This document shows, piece after piece, positions 17,854 to 26,750 of a stretch of DNA of 64,000 nt; the stretch's first letter is position 1, and every line of letters begins with the position of its first letter. The DNA is from Ardenticatena maritima. GTDB lineage: Bacteria > Chloroflexota > Anaerolineae > Ardenticatenales > Ardenticatenaceae. The stretch is from NCBI RefSeq assembly GCF_001306175.1, contig NZ_LGKN01000003.1, positions 620,001-684,000 on the forward strand, given 5' to 3'. The translations under genes and the position numbers were made by a program. The notes under the pieces were generated by a model that saw only the letters and a program-made list of their open reading frames with translations, was not told where the DNA came from and made no database searches.

Positions 17854-18973
17854 GTATCTCATCTACGATGCACACGTGCGCCTGATTTCACCGCTTCACA
17901 TTGGCAGCGGCGTGACCCTCATGCGTGATTACGACTACGCCGTCCACAAAGGGCATTCGTGGCGGCTCAACCACGACGCCATTCTCGACGTGCAGGACGT
18001 CGAAGACCCCGACATCGTCGAAAAGTTGATGCGTGTGCCGCCCGCGCAATTGTTGCGCCCCGAGGATTACACGCCCGATAGCCCCTTCTTTCGCTACGTG
18101 ATGCGGGGCGTCCCTCGTTCGGAGCAGCGTGGTGCGGAACTGCGCGAGCAGTTGAAAGACCCCTTCGATCGCCCCTATTTGCCCGGCACCACCGTGAAAG
18201 GCGCCTTGCGCACCGCCCTGGGCTGGTACGCCTGGGGGCAAATGGGCATGCGCGCCAACGCCCGCGAGTTGGGCTTCAAGAAGCAGTGGGCGGGACAACC
18301 CTTTGAAAAACAGATTTTCGGCGCGTCCCCCAACCATGACTGGATGCGCGCCCTGCATATCAGCGACAGCGACCCGCTCGATGCGTCCACGCTCATGGTG
18401 GCGAATGTGCGTGTGCTGAACCGCGGCGGCGGACTGGCTGCCCCCATTGCTGTGGAAGCCTTGCGCCCACGCACGGAATGCTGGCTCACCATCAAGATTG
18501 ACCTGGCGCTTTTCGACGACTGGGCGCACCGTGCAAAACTCCGCGCCAGCGCGCGCCAATGGCTCACCAACCTGCCGGACATCGTCAATCAGCACGCCCT
18601 CGACCATATCAAGCGCGAAGTGCAATGGTTCAAGAACATTCGCGGCGGCGACCATGTCGCGCAGTTTTATGAACGCCTGGCGCAGCAGGTCGCCAAAGTG
18701 CAGGGTTCCAACCGTTTTGTCGTGGCGCTGGGGTGGGGCACTGGTTGGGAAACCAAAACGTTCGGCTCGCGCCTGGCGCGCGATGAACGCTTTATGGAGC
18801 AGATCATCAGCAAATACAGGCTTGCCCGTGGCAAGCGCCAGCATGGCGACCCCTTCCCCAAAAGCCGCCGGGTGGCGGTGCACATTGACCGCGACCCCTC
18901 GGGGCGTGTACACGAAGAAGCCCGCGCACCGCTAGGGTGGTGTGTGGTGACACTCTTGCCCAAAGAAGACTGA
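17846..18973 (+). CDS. csm5: Csm5, RAMP subunit at the 3' end of the crRNA
   Basis: 375 aa, starting inside the csm4 tail behind AAGGAGGGTTCAC. Typical Csm5 features are ISPLHIGSGVTLMRDYDY at the N terminus, AILDVQDVEDPDIVEKL, and the RAMP glycine loop YLPGTTVKGALRTALGW (about residues 110-127). ALGWGTGWETKTFG near the C terminus is a further conserved glycine-rich segment. Csm5 caps the backbone and recruits housekeeping nucleases for crRNA trimming in studied systems. Tight coupling to csm4 supports joint assembly. Confidence 0.92.
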   Translation: MAEYLIYDAHVRLISPLHIGSGVTLMRDYDYAVHKGHSWRLNHDAILDVQDVEDPDIVEKLMRVPPAQLLRPEDYTPDSPFFRYVMRGVPRSEQRGAELREQLKDPFDRPYLPGTTVKGALRTALGWYAWGQMGMRANARELGFKKQWAGQPFEKQIFGASPNHDWMRALHISDSDPLDASTLMVANVRVLNRGGGLAAPIAVEALRPRTECWLTIKIDLALFDDWAHRAKLRASARQWLTNLPDIVNQHALDHIKREVQWFKNIRGGDHVAQFYERLAQQVAKVQGSNRFVVALGWGTGWETKTFGSRLARDERFMEQIISKYRLARGKRQHGDPFPKSRRVAVHIDRDPSGRVHEEARAPLGWCVVTLLPKED

Positions 18974-19000
18974 ACCAATGCAATGCAAGGAGAGAAGCCT

Positions 19001-20242
19001 ATGCCGCGTGTGTTGGTCTGTACGGTTGGCGGCTCATGCCAGCCCATTGTCGCCGCCATTCGCGACTATATGCCCGACTTTGTCTATTTCATCGCCTCGG
19101 CGCAGAGCCGTGCCACCGTGGACGGCGAGGGGCGCCCTTGCAGGCAATACAACGGCGAGGATTTGCCCGCTATCGTCAAGCAGGCAGGGCTCTCGCCGGA
19201 GCAGTACGCAATCCTTGAACTCACCGACCCCGATTCGCTCAGTACATGCTATGCTGAAATGAGCCAGGCGCTCGCCGATGTGGCGACCCGTTTCCCGGAC
19301 GCGGAGCATATTGTGGATTACACCGGCGGCACCAAAACCATGTCCGTTTCGCTGGTGTTGGCGGCGCTCGACGGCAATTGGAAGGTTTCGCTTGTCAAGG
19401 GCGCACGTACCGACCTGGTGCGCGTGGCTGACGGTACCGAAATCGCCGGGCTGGTGAACATCGGCGAAGTGCGCGCCCGCCGCCGCTTGCAAGAGGTGCG
19501 TGCGCTCTTCAACACCTACGAGTACCGCGCCGCCGAAAATCTCATTCGGGCGTTGTTGCAAAGCGCCCCGCTCTCTGTGCCTCTGCAACAACTCCTGCGC
19601 GACTGGATTGCCTTGTGCCGCGGTTTCGACGCGTGGGACCGCTTCGACCATGCCCGCGCGGAAGAACTGTTGCGCCCCCACGCCAAAACGCTGGGTCCTG
19701 TCTGGCGCTTTTTGCTGGCGTTGCAGGGCAAGGGCAAGCATTCGGAGTATGAACCGGTCTTCGACCTGCTGCGCAACGCGGAACGCCGCGCCGAGAGTGG
19801 GCGCTACGATGACGCCGTGGCGCGGCTCTACCGTGCGGTGGAAATGCTGGCGCAAATTCGCCTGCGCCGCGAATATGGGCAGGAAACGGGCGATATTGAC
19901 GTGGCGCGCTTGCCTGAGACTCTGCGCGCCAAATACGAGGCGCTGCGTGATGAGGACGGCAAGGTGCGCCTGGCGCTCATGCGGGCGTATGACCTTCTGC
20001 ACGATTTGGACGACCCGCTTGGGCGGGCGTTCGCCCAGCAGAAGAAGGAAATTTTGAACGCGCTCAAACGTCGCAATGCCTCTATTCTGGCGCACGGCAC
20101 CGAACCGCTTTCCGAAAGAAAATGGCGTAAGGTGCGCGAAGTGTTGCAGGGTTTCATTGAAGAGACCTGCGAGGCGATGAAAGTGCATGTTGACGCGCCC
20201 CAATTCCCGCACTTGAATGAGCAAAACGAACTCGACATCTAA
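19001..20242 (+). CDS. CARF-HEPN ribonuclease of the TIGR02710/Csm6-like family
   Basis: 413 aa. The ATG at 19001 follows AAGGAGAGAAGCCT; an earlier in-frame ATG at 18983 lies upstream of that site. The N-terminal CARF domain starts with PRVLVCTVGGSCQPI and contains HIVDYTGGTKTMSVSL (D106-T111), the ligand-loop signature of the TIGR02710 (Cas02710) group. The C-terminal half is helical and ends with RNASILAHG (R358 ... H365), an RxxxxxxH HEPN ribonuclease motif. Cyclic oligoadenylate from Cas10 should bind the CARF dimer and switch on RNA cleavage. The ring size of the activator cannot be read from sequence. It sits between csm5 and cas6 in the same operon and is the only visible accessory effector. 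Confidence 0.9.
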   Translation: MPRVLVCTVGGSCQPIVAAIRDYMPDFVYFIASAQSRATVDGEGRPCRQYNGEDLPAIVKQAGLSPEQYAILELTDPDSLSTCYAEMSQALADVATRFPDAEHIVDYTGGTKTMSVSLVLAALDGNWKVSLVKGARTDLVRVADGTEIAGLVNIGEVRARRRLQEVRALFNTYEYRAAENLIRALLQSAPLSVPLQQLLRDWIALCRGFDAWDRFDHARAEELLRPHAKTLGPVWRFLLALQGKGKHSEYEPVFDLLRNAERRAESGRYDDAVARLYRAVEMLAQIRLRREYGQETGDIDVARLPETLRAKYEALRDEDGKVRLALMRAYDLLHDLDDPLGRAFAQQKKEILNALKRRNASILAHGTEPLSERKWRKVREVLQGFIEETCEAMKVHVDAPQFPHLNEQNELDI

Positions 20243-20255
20243 AGAGGGGAAGCGC

Positions 20256-21070
20256 ATGCCGATTGCCATTACGCTCATGCTGGAAAGTGAAACCGAAGCA
20301 GTGCTCCCCCGCGACCTGGGGCGTGCCAATTACGCCCGGCGCTGCGCGCCATTGCGCGTATTGATGAGAATCTGGCGGCGCAGATTCACGACGGCGACGG
20401 TCCCAAGCCGATTACCTGCTCGCTCTTGTGGGGCGCACGCCGCACGCGCGAAGGAATGCCGGTGCGCCCCGGCGAAACCTATTTCGTGCGCATCACCGGG
20501 CTGACACCCGAGGTTGAAGAAGCGCTCGACCTTGCCCTGCTGCACAACCCGCCCAAAACGTGGGAACTCGACCGCCACACGTTCCGCGTTGTGCGCACCA
20601 CAGACACCCCCGAAGAAGACCCGACGGGCTGGGCGGGGCGTCAGTCATACGCGGAAATGGTGCAAACGTATCTGCAAGGGCGCTCGGCGTTGCGCAAACG
20701 CATCACGCTAGAATTTGCCAGCCCGACCGCGTTTCGCTCGCAGGAAAAGCAGATTACCTTGCCCCTGCCCGGTCTGGTGTTCGGCAGTCTGGTGGAGCGG
20801 TGGAATGCGTTTGCGCCGATCGCGCTGAGCGCCGACATGCGCCGCTTCGCCGAAGAATGTATCGCCGTGAGTCGCTACCGCTTGCAAAGCCGCCCGGTGG
20901 ACCAGAAGAACAAGGCGCTGCGTATCGGCGCTATTGGAGAAGCGACCTACATTGCCCTGCGTTACGACGTGTATTGGGTGAGCGTCTTCAATCTGCTGGC
21001 GGATTTCGCCCGTTTCGGGGGCGTTGGTGTACAGACGACAACCGGCATGGGGCAGGTTCGTACGCGCTGA
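20256..21070 (+). pseudogene. cas6: cas6 crRNA endoribonuclease, interrupted by a frameshift
   Basis: The ATG at 20256 (after AAAGAGGGGAAGCGC) opens a normal Cas6 N terminus, MPIAITLMLESETEAVLPRD, then LGRANYA. Near 20336-20342 the reading must move to another frame to continue as LRAIARIDENLAAQIHDGDG and then PKPITCSLLWG. From there it runs intact to a typical Cas6 C terminus: SPTAFRSQEK, LPLPGLVFGSLVERWN, FARFGGVGVQTTTGMGQVR. Staying in the first frame reaches a stop at about 20504. One lost base or two gained bases would explain it. No other Cas6 is visible in the window. It could be a real inactivating mutation, a sequencing error, or (less likely) recoding. The downstream frame has no good start of its own. 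Confidence 0.85.
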
Positions 21071-21082
21071 GCATCTACCGCC

Positions 21083-22099
21083 ATGAAACACCCGCTCTAC
21101 TTGCTCGAACAAGGCACACGCTTGAAGCGTGAGGGGCGCCGCCTGCTGGTTGTGCGCGATGATGAGGTGCTCGCCCGCGTCTCGGTTTTGCAGGTGAGCC
21201 AGGTTATTGTGTTCGGCAATGTGGATATCACCACACCGGCGCTCAAATTGCTGCTGGATGAAGGGATCGAGGTTGTATTGCTGAGCCGGCGCGGGCGCTT
21301 CTATGGTCGCCTGGTGGGGGCGGAAAGCGGCAACGGTTTGTTGCGCGTAGCGCAGGTCACGCGGAGCCGCGATGAACGCTTTGCGCTGGAAGTGGCGCGG
21401 CGGCTGGTGCAAGCCAAAATTCACCACATGCGGCGGCTCTTGCAACGCCACGGCTATCGTCGCCCGGCGATTCAAGCGGAGATTCAGAACGCCGTACAGG
21501 CGTTGGGGCAAGCGCACGAGCAGGCGGCGCGCTGTCGCACGCTCAACAGCCTGCTGGGCGTGGAAGGAAGCGCCACCGGGCATTATTTTCGCGCCTTTCG
21601 CTTGCTCTTGAACGAGGGGTGGGTTTTTGAAGGGCGACGCCGACGCCCGCCCACCGACCCCGTGAATGTGTTGCTCAGTTTTGGCTACACCATTCTCCAG
21701 CAGAACGTTCTGGGGGCGGTGCTCACCGCCGGGCTGGACCCCTACGTCGGGTTTTTGCATCAAATGGCGTATAACCGCCCCAGCCTGGCGCTCGATCTCA
21801 TGGAGCCGTTTCGCCCGCTGGTTGTGGATTCGGTAGTTCTGCGTTGCATCAACAACGAGGTGGTACGGCTGGACGACTTCACCACGAGTGACGACCCCGT
21901 CCGTCCGGTTGTACTGGGAGATGAGGGCAAGCGGCGCTACATTCGGGAACTGGAACACCGCTTGACGCAAGCGTTCAAGCATCCCGGAACCGGCGAGCAG
22001 GTGACGTATCGGCGGCTTTTTCTGCTCGAAGCCTACGCACTGGCGCGTGTCTTGACGGATGAAGATGAAAACGCCATGTTTCAGCCGTTTCGCGTCTAG
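21083..22099 (+). CDS. cas1: Cas1, CRISPR integrase
   Basis: 338 aa, standalone, with no reverse transcriptase or other fusion. The N-terminal beta domain ([19 protein letters not shown] ... [20 protein letters not shown]) is followed by the helical catalytic domain. The metal ligands are in place: E161 ([13 protein letters not shown]), H226 (DPYVGFLHQ), D238 and E241 ([14 protein letters not shown]). With Cas2 it inserts new spacers next to the leader. It starts 12 bases after the cas6 stop with only a weak ribosome site, consistent with coupling in the operon. Confidence 0.96.
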   Translation: MKHPLYLLEQGTRLKREGRRLLVVRDDEVLARVSVLQVSQVIVFGNVDITTPALKLLLDEGIEVVLLSRRGRFYGRLVGAESGNGLLRVAQVTRSRDERFALEVARRLVQAKIHHMRRLLQRHGYRRPAIQAEIQNAVQALGQAHEQAARCRTLNSLLGVEGSATGHYFRAFRLLLNEGWVFEGRRRRPPTDPVNVLLSFGYTILQQNVLGAVLTAGLDPYVGFLHQMAYNRPSLALDLMEPFRPLVVDSVVLRCINNEVVRLDDFTTSDDPVRPVVLGDEGKRRYIRELEHRLTQAFKHPGTGEQVTYRRLFLLEAYALARVLTDEDENAMFQPFRV

Positions 22100-22114
22100 C
22101 AGTGGAGCAAGACC

Positions 22115-22393
22115 ATGTTTGTTGTTGTCAGTTACGACATCCCGGACGACCGGCGGCGGCTCAAAATTGCGCAAACCTTGTTGGATTATGGGGGCGAGCG
22201 CGTGCAATACTCGGTCTTTGAAATGCACATCACCGCCCGCCATTTGGAGCGCCTGCAACGCGAACTCTCCGCCATCATTGACCCCGGCGAGGATAGCGTG
22301 CGGTTCTATCGGCTGTGCGGCGCTTGCCAGGGCACAATTCTCTACCTGGGCGTCGCCCGCCCCACAGACGGACCGGGGCTTTTGATTATTTAG
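22115..22393 (+). CDS. cas2: Cas2, structural partner of Cas1
   Basis: 92 aa, with GGAGCAAGACC before the ATG. It shows the ferredoxin-like fold signature [20 protein letters not shown], with D8 at the end of the first strand, then [18 protein letters not shown] and DSVRFYRLC. The length is normal. It is the last protein gene of the cas operon; the leader begins immediately downstream. Confidence 0.95.
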   Translation: MFVVVSYDIPDDRRRLKIAQTLLDYGGERVQYSVFEMHITARHLERLQRELSAIIDPGEDSVRFYRLCGACQGTILYLGVARPTDGPGLLII

Positions 22394-22416
22394 CAACGCA
22401 ATTAGCCAGGCAAATA

Positions 22417-22500
22417 GTTGAACGCGACCAAATTCTGTCAGACCCCCCTGAAACGGGGCGATTTTTGGGGCGATTTTGAGGGGGTCTGAAAACGTTCAAC
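22417..22500 (+). repeat. Nested inverted repeat in the CRISPR leader
   Basis: The outer arms GTTGAACG (22417-22424) and CGTTCAAC (22493-22500) are perfect complements. Inside them lie TCAGACCCCC (22438-22447) and GGGGGTCTGA (22480-22489), again perfect. Between the inner arms GGGGCGATTTT occurs twice in tandem. The right arm contains GTCTGAAAA, the first nine bases of the CRISPR repeat. The element lies just after cas2 and upstream of the array promoter. It could be a terminator-like or protein-binding structure, or an old repeat remnant. Confidence 0.7.
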
Positions 22501-22540
22501 TTCCTGGAAAAAGGAGCGGTATTTGGCATGGTTTTGGGGG

Positions 22541-22569
22541 TTGACAAACGCGCCATTTTCTTGTATGCT
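22541..22569 (+). promoter_or_regulatory. Sigma70-type promoter of the CRISPR array
   Basis: A consensus TTGACA (22541-22546) and TATGCT (22564-22569) are separated by exactly 17 bases. Transcription would start near 22576, about 45 bases before the first repeat. This gives the array its own promoter, independent of the cas operon. Confidence 0.75.
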
Positions 22570-22620
22570 GTGCCACAGATGAAGCGGATGAGCGGGCGAC
22601 GCCCATAGCACATCCGTACA

Positions 22621-23487
22621 GTCTGAAAAGCCCTAATCCCCGCAAGGGGATTGAAACGGACGTAAACTTTGATTCCACCCTCCTCGACGGCTTTCATGGT
22701 CTGAAAAGCCCTAATCCCCGCAAGGGGATTGAAACAGAGCACAATTACGCAATGTGTGCTTGCGGGCGATACGTCTGAAAAGCCCTAATCCCCGCAAGGG
22801 GATTGAAACTCTTGCATCTCTTTTACCATACTCACAACGTCCGAACGTCTGAAAAGCCCTAATCCCCGCAAGGGGATTGAAACAAAGCACGGGATAACTC
22901 CGCCAATCACAGCACACATAGAGTCTGAAAAGCCCTAATCCCCGCAAGGGGATTGAAACGGCAATGTATAATGCTTATGGCTGGCAACGCCGCAACGTCT
23001 GAAAAGCCCTAATCCCCGCAAGGGGATTGAAACTCTATTGTTTTCTATAATCCCCCGACTAAGACTATATAAAGTCTGAAAAGCCCTAATCCCCGCAAGG
23101 GGATTGAAACATATTTTCTGAATCTGAATTCATTTCACTTGTGATGTCGTCTGAAAAGCCCTAATCCCCGCAAGGGGATTGAAACGTCAAGGAACTTTTC
23201 CCAATTAGTGGCGACTTCTTCATGTCTGAAAAGCCCTAATCCCCGCAAGGGGATTGAAACACTTTGGCCCGCGCTGGTATCGTGCGGATGGAAGCATCGT
23301 CTGAAAAGCCCTAATCCCCGCAAGGGGATTGAAACTAATACTTATTAGAGACCTTCCAACCCGCTTCTTCATAGGTCTGAAAAGCCCTAATCCCCGCAAG
23401 GGGATTGAAACCAAATCACCTCGTGAAGTTCACCTTCGTGTGTTTCCACCGTCTGAAAAGCCCTAATCCCCGCAAGGGGATTGACGC
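22621..23487 (+). CRISPR. CRISPR array, 12 repeats of 37 bp, 11 spacers
   Basis: Repeats begin at 22621, 22699, 22773, 22847, 22923, 22997, 23074, 23149, 23224, 23299, 23375 and 23451. The first eleven are identical. The last is altered at two positions in its final three bases (ends TTGACGC in place of TTGAAAC), marking the leader-distal end. Spacers are 37-41 bp. The repeat starts GTCTGAAAAG and holds the palindrome AATCCCCGCAAGGGGATT (7-bp stem, GCAA loop). Cleavage at the stem base would leave the 8-nt tag ATTGAAAC, standard for type III. The array is transcribed rightwards from the leader promoter. Confidence 0.98.
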
Positions 23488-23491
23488 TCAC

Positions 23492-23526
23492 AGCGAGGTG
23501 TCCATTGACGCCTCGCTCTTTCTTTT
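23492..23526 (+). terminator. Intrinsic terminator of the CRISPR array
   Basis: AGCGAGG (23492-23498) pairs with CCTCGCT (23511-23517) and is followed by CTTTCTTTT. It begins five bases after the degenerate last repeat, so it should end the pre-crRNA. Confidence 0.7.
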
Positions 23527-23619
23527 GCCCCTTGCTTGACCGTTTGGCATCTCCGCAATTTTTCGTATTCTCTGCGCCGCACGCATCAACAATCTTGGGC
23601 ACACAACGAACGGCACGCT

Positions 23620-25086
23620 ATGGCATCTCATCCACCCGACCAGAGCATGGGCAAAACGGCAATTCGCGGCTCCATCTACAGCATCGCCGCATCCGCCGTC
23701 ACCATCCTGCTGGGCTTCGCGCGTGCCGTTTTGCTCGCCCGCTTGCTCTTGCCCGAGCACTTTGGCGTCGCCACACTGGCGCTCTTTTTCCTCAACCTGA
23801 GCACAACCCTCACCGCCTTGGGGCTTGATAGCGCCATCATCCACCGCCAGGACGCCGACGACGCCTGGCTTGACACCTACTTCACCCTGCGCCTGCTCGC
23901 CAACCTCATCCCGTTGGGCGCGCTCGCCCTGCTGACGCCGCTCATCGCCCGCGCTTATCCCGCCATGCCTGCGCTCGCCCCCGTGTTGTGGGCATTCATC
24001 GCCATCGAAGCCATTCGCTCCATCAACGCATCCCAGGAAACCCTGCTCAACCGGGCGCTCGCCTTTCGGGCGCTCGCCTTGCTTGACATAAGCGCATCTA
24101 TCGCCATGACCATCTGCGCCCCGCTCGCAGCCTGGTGGGGCGCGGGCATCTGGGCGCTTGTTGTTGAACGCGCCGCCGGGCACGCCGTCCGCACCGTTGG
24201 CGTCTGGTGGCTGTTTCGCACGTATCAACCACGCCTGCGCTGGGATGGGGAGAAAGCGCGCTGGTTTTGGCGCTTCTCGCGCGCCGTCTGGCTGTCCACC
24301 AACCTCAACTTCCTGCTCGACCGTTTCGATGATTTCTGGACGGGCACCTTCCTGGGGAAAACCCCGCTCGGCTATTACAGCAAAGCCTACGAATTCGCCC
24401 GCTATCCGCGCCGCCTTGTCGCCAACCCCATCGTGAGCGTCTTCTACCCCATCTTCGCGCGTCTGCAACACGACCCCATCCGCCTGGCGCGCGCCTTCTT
24501 TCGCATGAACAGCGCCATCGTGCGCTTTGGATTCTGGTTCGGCATCCTCTTCATCTTCAACGCCAATGAGTTCGTGCGACTCTTCATCGGCGAGCGCTGG
24601 TTGCCCATGGTGCCCACCTTCCAACTGATGATCGTCTATGTCATACTCGACCCGCTCGTCGTTGGCGCGAACCGCTTACTCCTGGCGGTTGGGCGTCCCG
24701 AAGAGGTGACGCGTGTGCGCCTCGTGCAACTGGGCTGCTTTGTCCCTCTCGTCGCCCTCTTGGGCAGTCGCTTCGGCATCGAAGGCGTCGCCCTTGCCGC
24801 CGACATCATGGTACTGGTGGGCACACTCTTGCTCTTCATCGCCACGCGCCGTATCATTACCTACTCGCTCCGTGTGCTCTTTTTCTGGCCGGCTGTTGCC
24901 GTGGCACTGGCGGCGCTGACGCTCTGGCTGACAGCCGCCTGGTGGCAGACCTTCCCGACATGGGGCAGTTTGGCGGGCAAAACCGTGTTGGGGACACTGC
25001 TCTACGGTCTGATTCTCTGGCTCGCTGAACGGCATGAACTGATAGAAGCCTGGCGCATCATCAAACGCCGAGGATGGACAGCATGA
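23620..25086 (+). CDS. Polysaccharide flippase (Wzx/MOP-type)
   Basis: 488 aa with about a dozen or more hydrophobic segments. The pattern GKTAIRGSIYSIAASAVTIL ... LARLLLPEHFGVATLAL near the N terminus and LLDRFDDFWTGTFLGKTPLG (about residues 230-250) are typical of lipopolysaccharide/teichuronic-type flippases of the MOP superfamily. It should move lipid-linked oligosaccharide across the membrane. The ATG at 23620 lacks a strong ribosome site; an in-frame ATG at 23647 is an alternative. It is the first gene of a coupled run that continues to 33140. Confidence 0.82.
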   Translation: MASHPPDQSMGKTAIRGSIYSIAASAVTILLGFARAVLLARLLLPEHFGVATLALFFLNLSTTLTALGLDSAIIHRQDADDAWLDTYFTLRLLANLIPLGALALLTPLIARAYPAMPALAPVLWAFIAIEAIRSINASQETLLNRALAFRALALLDISASIAMTICAPLAAWWGAGIWALVVERAAGHAVRTVGVWWLFRTYQPRLRWDGEKARWFWRFSRAVWLSTNLNFLLDRFDDFWTGTFLGKTPLGYYSKAYEFARYPRRLVANPIVSVFYPIFARLQHDPIRLARAFFRMNSAIVRFGFWFGILFIFNANEFVRLFIGERWLPMVPTFQLMIVYVILDPLVVGANRLLLAVGRPEEVTRVRLVQLGCFVPLVALLGSRFGIEGVALAADIMVLVGTLLLFIATRRIITYSLRVLFFWPAVAVALAALTLWLTAAWWQTFPTWGSLAGKTVLGTLLYGLILWLAERHELIEAWRIIKRRGWTA

Positions 25087-26732
25087 ACACACAACGCCTG
25101 CTCATCGTGGGGCTGGATGGCGCCACGTTCGACATCATCAAACCGCTTGCCGAGGCCGGGCGTTTGCCCGTGCTGGCGACCCTCCTGCAACAGGGCACGC
25201 ATGGCGTCTTGCAATCGGTACAGCCCCCCATTACGCCCACCGCCTGGACAACCGTCTTCACGGGGAAAAACCCCGGCAAGCATGGCATTTTCGACTTTCA
25301 GACGTTCGACCCGCAAACCTACGCCACGTCTCCCGTGCGGGCGGACCGCCACCGCGAAAAACGGCTCTGGGACCTGCTCACCGAAGCCGACCAGCCGTCC
25401 ATCATTCTGGACGTGCCCTTCACCTACCCACCGCGCCCGTTCAATGGCATCATGATGACCGGCTACGGCACACCGCGCACGGCGGGCACACCGTTCACCT
25501 GGCCCCCCACTCTCGCCGAAGAAACGCCCGCCGACCTGCGCGCAGAAATCCGCCTGGCGCTCCCCCGCCACCGTTTCGACCGAAGTATGGCGATTGTCGA
25601 AGAGTGGCGCGACATCATGCAAGGGCGGCGGCGTCTGCTGCGCCACCTCGTCCGTGAACGCGACTGGGCGCTCTTCTTCGTCGTCTTTGGCATCACCGAC
25701 AACCTCGCGCACATCTTTTGGACCTTCGCCGACCCGCTGCACCCAAACTATGCGAGCGAAGAAGGCAAGCGTTTTCGCGAGGCCTTCTTCCAAGCCTACG
25801 AACAATGCGACGCCTTGCTGGGGGACCTGCTCGACTGGGTGGGACCGGAGACCAACGTGCTCATCATGTCCGACCACGGCTTTGGCTCTGTTTACCCCCG
25901 CCAGTACACCTTCCGCCGCCTTGTGGAAGGCGGTTTCGTGCGCTACAAACGCGCGCCGCTGCTCGCCGGCGTGAACGAATGGGCCATGCGCTGGGCTATG
26001 CGGCTCTACACATCCACGCCCTTCTTCAAAGAACTGGTGAAACGCCTGCGTCCGGGGCAAGCCAAACTGGTCAAGCAGACGCTAGCCGCCGGCGGCCTGT
26101 TGCCCACGCACAGCGCCATAGACCCGCGCCGTAGTCTCGTGCTCCCTTCTGAATTTGGCTTGCAACTCTGGTTGAACCGTCGGGGGCGTTTCGGGCATGG
26201 CATGCTCGATGAAGACCAGGCGCACGAAACCATCGCCCGCTTGCGCGAATTTCTGCTTGCCGACCGCGACCCCATCACCGGCAAGCCCATCGTGCGCGCC
26301 ATCTACGAGGGGCGCGACCTGTATCACGGCGCTTTTGCCGCCCAAGGACCCGACATTGTGCTCGAACTGACCAACTTCTACGACCCAACCACCCGCCCAA
26401 GCGCGCACAATGGGCGTATCGAAGGCGGGCACACACCCGACGGCGTCTTCATCGCGTATGGTCCCGCTTTTCGGCGGGGCGACGTTGTGGCGCATGCCAC
26501 ACTGGCAGACATCGCGCCCACCGCGCTCTACCTGCTGGGGCATCCCATCCCCCCCGACATGGACGGGCGCGTCCTGACCGACGCGCTACAACCCGACGTG
26601 CTGGAACAAACCCCCATCAAGCGGGGTGAAACGCCCGCCACCTTCGGCGAGATTGCGGGCGGTCCCGACTTTACGCCTGATGAAATTCGTGATATCGAAC
26701 AGCAACTCCGCCAACTTGGGTACATTGATTGA
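25083..26732 (+). CDS. Alkaline-phosphatase-superfamily protein (type I phosphodiesterase/nucleotide pyrophosphatase-like) 1
   Basis: 549 aa, ATGA-coupled to the flippase. Metal-site landmarks are LIVGLDGATFD (D12), the nucleophile loop PPITPTAWTTVFTGKNPGKHG (a Thr around T51-T56), and SDHGFG (S263-G268), with GGHTPDGVF near residue 450. It has no signal peptide or membrane segment, so it is probably cytoplasmic. The family hydrolyses or transfers phospho-esters. The substrate here is unknown; the setting suggests a nucleotide-sugar, a lipid-phosphate or a glycan phosphate. Two paralogues lie downstream. All three end in a short motif of the type IEQQLRQLGYID, which looks like a shared tail. 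Confidence 0.82.
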   Translation: MNTQRLLIVGLDGATFDIIKPLAEAGRLPVLATLLQQGTHGVLQSVQPPITPTAWTTVFTGKNPGKHGIFDFQTFDPQTYATSPVRADRHREKRLWDLLTEADQPSIILDVPFTYPPRPFNGIMMTGYGTPRTAGTPFTWPPTLAEETPADLRAEIRLALPRHRFDRSMAIVEEWRDIMQGRRRLLRHLVRERDWALFFVVFGITDNLAHIFWTFADPLHPNYASEEGKRFREAFFQAYEQCDALLGDLLDWVGPETNVLIMSDHGFGSVYPRQYTFRRLVEGGFVRYKRAPLLAGVNEWAMRWAMRLYTSTPFFKELVKRLRPGQAKLVKQTLAAGGLLPTHSAIDPRRSLVLPSEFGLQLWLNRRGRFGHGMLDEDQAHETIARLREFLLADRDPITGKPIVRAIYEGRDLYHGAFAAQGPDIVLELTNFYDPTTRPSAHNGRIEGGHTPDGVFIAYGPAFRRGDVVAHATLADIAPTALYLLGHPIPPDMDGRVLTDALQPDVLEQTPIKRGETPATFGEIAGGPDFTPDEIRDIEQQLRQLGYID

Positions 26733-26750
26733 CGAAAGGACAAGCAACGC

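Noticed and set aside
20300-20345. Programmed frameshifting in cas6
   Set aside because: There is a CCCCC run at 20306-20310, but the protein remains in the original, conserved frame for about ten codons after it. The frame change near 20340 has no slippery heptamer. Not excluded, but a mutation or a sequencing error is simpler.
21083-22099. Cas1 fused to or accompanied by a reverse transcriptase
   Set aside because: The gene is a normal-length standalone Cas1, and no reverse-transcriptase motifs occur anywhere in the locus.
20708-22396. 562-codon minus-strand frame opposite cas6, cas1 and cas2
   Set aside because: The plus strand encodes Cas1 and Cas2 with catalytic residues. The antisense translation has no recognisable domain.
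22621-23487. Self-targeting spacers
   Set aside because: By eye I found no long match of any spacer to the rest of the window. A full-genome search would be needed to settle it.
22386-23602. Short minus-strand open frames repeating FNPLAGIRAFQT-type peptides
   Set aside because: These are translations of the CRISPR repeats and not protein genes.
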